From NCBI GenBank assembly GCA_029782335.1, contig JAKOVA010000002.1, positions 1 to 64,000 on the forward strand: a stretch of DNA of 64,000 nt, given 5' to 3'. The notes below the pieces were generated by a model, which had not been told where the DNA came from, made no database searches, and was given only the letters and a program-made list of their open reading frames with translations. Shown here piece by piece: positions 61,969 to 64,000 of this stretch (its first letter is position 1; each line of letters starts with the position of its first letter). This DNA comes from Actinomycetes bacterium. Lineage in GTDB: Bacteria; Actinomycetota; Acidimicrobiia; Acidimicrobiales; Microtrichaceae. Both the position numbers and the translations under genes were made by a program.

Positions 61969-62951
61969 TTCGAGGTGCTCTTTCCGTGGTGGGGTGCGTG
62001 TGCTGACATCGCCGGGATCTGCACGCGCGGGTCGGTGATCTCGGAGGTGAGTTCGAGGTAGATGTCTTCGAGGCTCGGGCGGTGGACGTCGAGGTCGTCG
62101 AGAGAGATGCCCGCGTTGATCGCCCAGCTGGTGAGGCGGTGCAAGACCCCCGGCAGGTCGCTCGAGCGGATCTCGAGTTCCGAACCGTGCAGGGCGACCT
62201 GGGCTGAGGCGAACTCCGGGAGCGCAGAGGGCTCGAGATGCGCCGGCAGTGTTGCCGTGATCCGGGCAGTGGCGCGGTCTCGGCCTCCGAGGGTCGCGGG
62301 CGTTCCCTCGGCGACGATCTCGCCGGCTGCGACGACAGCGATCCGATCCGCGAGCGCCTCGGCCTCATCCATGAAGTGCGTGGTCAGCAACACCGTCTTG
62401 CCGAGGTCGCACAGTGTCCGGAACGTCGACCAGCTGTGCCGGCGGGCGGATGGATCGAAGCCAGTCGTCGGCTCGTCGAGGAAGATCACGTCGGGATCAC
62501 CGATCAGTGCCAGCCCGACATCGAGGCGGCGGCGTTGCCCGCCCGAGAGGCTGCGTACGCGGTCGGTCGTCTTGGCGTCCAACTCCACGAGCCGGATGAC
62601 GTCTGTTGCCGAGAGCCGGCGCGGGTAGTAGCGGCCGTACATCTCGAAGACCTCGGCCACGGTCAGGTCATCCTGCACGCCGCACTCCTGGAGCACGATT
62701 CCCATGCGCTCGCGCATCCGCCGCTCCCCGCGGGCGGGGTCGAAGCCAAGGACGTGGACATCGCCGGCGGTGCGATCCCGGTAGCCCTCCAGAATCTCGG
62801 TTGTCGTGGTCTTGCCCGCACCGTTTGGACCGAGCAGGCAGAACACTTCGCCGACGGCGACGGTGAAACTGATGTCGCGAACGGCGGTGTAGGCGCCGTA
62901 TCGCTTCTTGAGGTGGTGCACCTCGATCGCATGGGGTGGGTGATGGGTCAT
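61965..62951 (-). CDS. ABC transporter ATP-binding protein (DrrA-like)
   Basis: ATPase half of the exporter. The 328 residues contain Walker A GPNGAGKTT near 46-54, the signature LSGGQRRRLDVG near 140-151, Walker B VIFLDEPTTGFDP near 161-173 and a C-terminal extension of about 100 residues as in the DrrA family. ATG 62951 is preceded by GGAAAGGAG, a strong Shine-Dalgarno; the longer in-frame start at 63029 would run through the PadR operators and is rejected. It is divergent from the PadR gene. Confidence 0.94.
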   Translation of the reverse strand: MTHHPPHAIEVHHLKKRYGAYTAVRDISFTVAVGEVFCLLGPNGAGKTTTTEILEGYRDRTAGDVHVLGFDPARGERRMRERMGIVLQECGVQDDLTVAEVFEMYGRYYPRRLSATDVIRLVELDAKTTDRVRSLSGGQRRRLDVGLALIGDPDVIFLDEPTTGFDPSARRHSWSTFRTLCDLGKTVLLTTHFMDEAEALADRIAVVAAGEIVAEGTPATLGGRDRATARITATLPAHLEPSALPEFASAQVALHGSELEIRSSDLPGVLHRLTSWAINAGISLDDLDVHRPSLEDIYLELTSEITDPRVQIPAMSAHAPHHGKSTSK

Positions 62952-62984
62952 CGCTGACTCCTTTCCAGATACGTCGAACTCAAC

Positions 62985-63000
62985 ATGTATGACTCGACAT
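62985..63000. promoter_or_regulatory. PadR box 1 (ATGT-N8-ACAT)
   Basis: Exact match to the PadR-family operator layout, with an eight-base spacer. Each half is itself part of an ACATGT palindrome (62983 and 62997). It lies in the divergent gap between the ABC ATPase and PadR genes, 34 bases upstream of the ATPase start. Confidence 0.8.
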
Positions 63001-63027
63001 GTGGAACTGTGCACGTCTGAGCTCGAC

Positions 63028-63043
63028 ATGTCAAGCGTTACAT
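63028..63043. promoter_or_regulatory. PadR box 2 (ATGT-N8-ACAT)
   Basis: Second exact copy, 43 bases (about four helical turns) from box 1, again built from two ACATGT sequences 14 bases apart (63026 and 63040). It ends 15 bases before the padR ATG and includes TTGACA on the minus strand, so it would control both directions. Confidence 0.8.
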
Positions 63044-63057
63044 GTCAAGATGAGCAC

Positions 63058-63633
63058 ATGAGTCTGAAACACGCGCTCCTCGGCTTGCTCGCCGAGGGAC
63101 CCGCCAGCGGTTACGAGCTGACGAAGCGCTTCGAGCTCTCCCTCGCGAACGTCTGGAGCGCGAAGCACTCCCAGATCTATCCCGAGCTGCGGAAGATGGC
63201 GGCCGAGGGCTGGCTTGTCGCTGGTGAAGAGGGGTCACGGGGCCGCAAGGAGTACGTCATCACCGACGACGGGAGGGCGGAACTGCGTCGGTGGCTCGTC
63301 GAGGTTCGCCCCGAGCGGGCCGGTCGCAACGAGTCGATGCTTCGCGTCTTCTTTCTCTGGACGCTCGACCCCGCAGAGGCCGTCGCCTATCTCGAACGGG
63401 AGGCCGCTGCCGCGCACGCCTACGTCGAGCGGCTCACCGCACTCGACGCCCTCGTTGCCTGGGACGAATCGGGTGCCGACTTCATGGGTCGGCTCGCACT
63501 CGAGGAGGGCCTCCTCATCGCTCAGGTCCAGGCGGAGTGGGCGGAGTGGGCTGCCGAGCAGATCCGCTCAGGCCGCGACGCGACGACCCTCACCGGCCGC
63601 CGGCGCCGTCCGCCGACCAAGCGGCAGCGCTGA
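63058..63633 (+). CDS. PadR-family transcriptional regulator
   Basis: Repressor with a winged-helix N-terminal domain (about 1-90: LKHALLGLLAEGPASGYELTKRFE, SQIYPELRKMAAEGWL, GRKEYVITDDGRAELRRWL) and a C-terminal helical dimerisation domain (Vir-type, about 95-180). The 191 residues end in a basic tail. ATG 63058 gives the usual N-terminus MSLKHALLG. Two ATGT-N8-ACAT operators lie between it and the divergent ABC exporter operon, so it probably represses itself and the exporter until a ligand binds. Confidence 0.92.
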   Translation: MSLKHALLGLLAEGPASGYELTKRFELSLANVWSAKHSQIYPELRKMAAEGWLVAGEEGSRGRKEYVITDDGRAELRRWLVEVRPERAGRNESMLRVFFLWTLDPAEAVAYLEREAAAAHAYVERLTALDALVAWDESGADFMGRLALEEGLLIAQVQAEWAEWAAEQIRSGRDATTLTGRRRRPPTKRQR

Positions 63634-63688
63634 GTTCGTCGCGCGATATCCCACTCGCCGCAGCGCCGCAGCGCCGCCCGCGCCCTGT

Positions 63689-63788
63689 GCCCACGCCCGC
63701 GCCCGCGCCCGCGCCCGCGCCCACGCCCGCGCCCGCGCCCGCGCCCGCGCCCACGCCCACGCCCGCGCCCACGCCCACGCCCGCTCCC
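63689..63788. repeat. Hexanucleotide tract (GCCCGC/GCCCAC)n
   Basis: About 100 bases of six-base units GCCCGC with GCCCAC variants at regular places; the 30 bases at 63691-63720 recur exactly at 63721-63750. It lies 55 bases after the padR stop. Open frames through it are artefacts of the repeat. Confidence 0.85.
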
Positions 63789-63828
63789 AGCGTCCCTTCG
63801 CCGGCGTTCCCGTCCGGCTGGGTGGTTC

Positions 63829-64000
63829 GGGGAATTCGGCCCTGGGCGCGTTGGTCTGGCGCGGTGGGGGCCGAGTTCGCGGTGGGGGTGGTTGGTGGGT
63901 CGGGTGGTGCGGGGAATTCGGCCCTGGGCGCGTTGGGCTGGCGCGGTGGGGGCCGAGTTCGCGGTGGGGGTGGTTGGTGGGTTGGGTGGTGCGGGGAACT
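63829..64000. repeat. 82-bp tandem repeat array, open at the window end
   Basis: Units start with GGGGAATTCGGCCC at 63829 and 63911, and a third begins at 63993 and is cut by the window edge. The two full units differ at only a few positions, such as GGTCTGG versus GGGCTGG. Each contains a GTGGGGG and GGTTGGTGGG G-rich part. No gene is visible between 63634 and 64000. Confidence 0.88.

Noticed and set aside
63590-63778. Gly/Ala/Val-repeat protein on the minus strand
   Set aside because: Pure translation of the hexanucleotide tract without start signals.

Overview
The window is a high-GC, gene-dense stretch of a free-living actinobacterial chromosome. It best fits the class Acidimicrobiia (Ilumatobacter-like); this is inferred from gene content and order, not from a marker-gene search. 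Pointers are a TIGR03960/TIGR03936 pair in front of an RNase E/G gene, a class II DAHP synthase, an F420-type luciferase-like enzyme, a mycothiol-type DinB-fold protein, a BldD-like regulator and two short TadE proteins. No phage, IS element, plasmid function or CRISPR array was seen.

Layout: 53-5650 is the elongasome operon mreB-mreC-mreD-mrdA-rodA. 5721-10755 holds the radical SAM/DUF2344 pair, RNase E/G, rplU and rpmA. A dGTPase-like gene (minus strand) and an orphan Tad pseudopilin/lipoprotein cluster follow (11105-16337), then obgE-proB. From 26502 down to 18989 on the minus strand lies an unusual operon: AAA+ ATPase with TerB-like N-terminus, exported binding-like protein, lipoprotein with binding plus VWA domains, coiled-coil membrane protein, murJ, and then pspA. 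proA is followed by a repeat-rich spacer and a second ATPase/VWA pair (MoxR plus CoxE-like). 31362-36301 (minus) carries DUF2505-GNAT-PaaX, an M15 peptidase, DAHP synthase and a sigma-70 factor. nadD, a degenerate LCP/LytR_C protein and rsfS form an operon. tRNA-Ala(GGC), leuS, a fatty-acyl-AMP ligase-like gene, an LLM oxidoreductase, PAC2 and APH-like genes, a thioredoxin/TPR protein, comEA-comEC-folP2-holA-EamA, rpsT, lepA, hrcA-dnaJ-rsmE, a BldD-like regulator, a pseudokinase-LysM membrane protein, and a PadR-controlled drug-type ABC exporter complete the window. The last 370 bases are simple and tandem repeats.

Two features run through the whole window. Operons are tightly coupled by ATGA/GTGA overlaps. 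Many first genes have no Shine-Dalgarno but carry a TANNNT hexamer exactly 6-8 bases before the start codon, which fits leaderless transcripts. That pattern was used to choose several starts and supports two genes of fewer than 72 codons. Points most worth following up are the AAA/VWA/binding-protein/murJ operon, the pseudokinase-LysM protein with its 39-residue membrane partner, two exact PadR boxes, a CIRCE element that abuts the hrcA start codon and covers its -10, and the repeat/hairpin/G-tract spacer before moxR.
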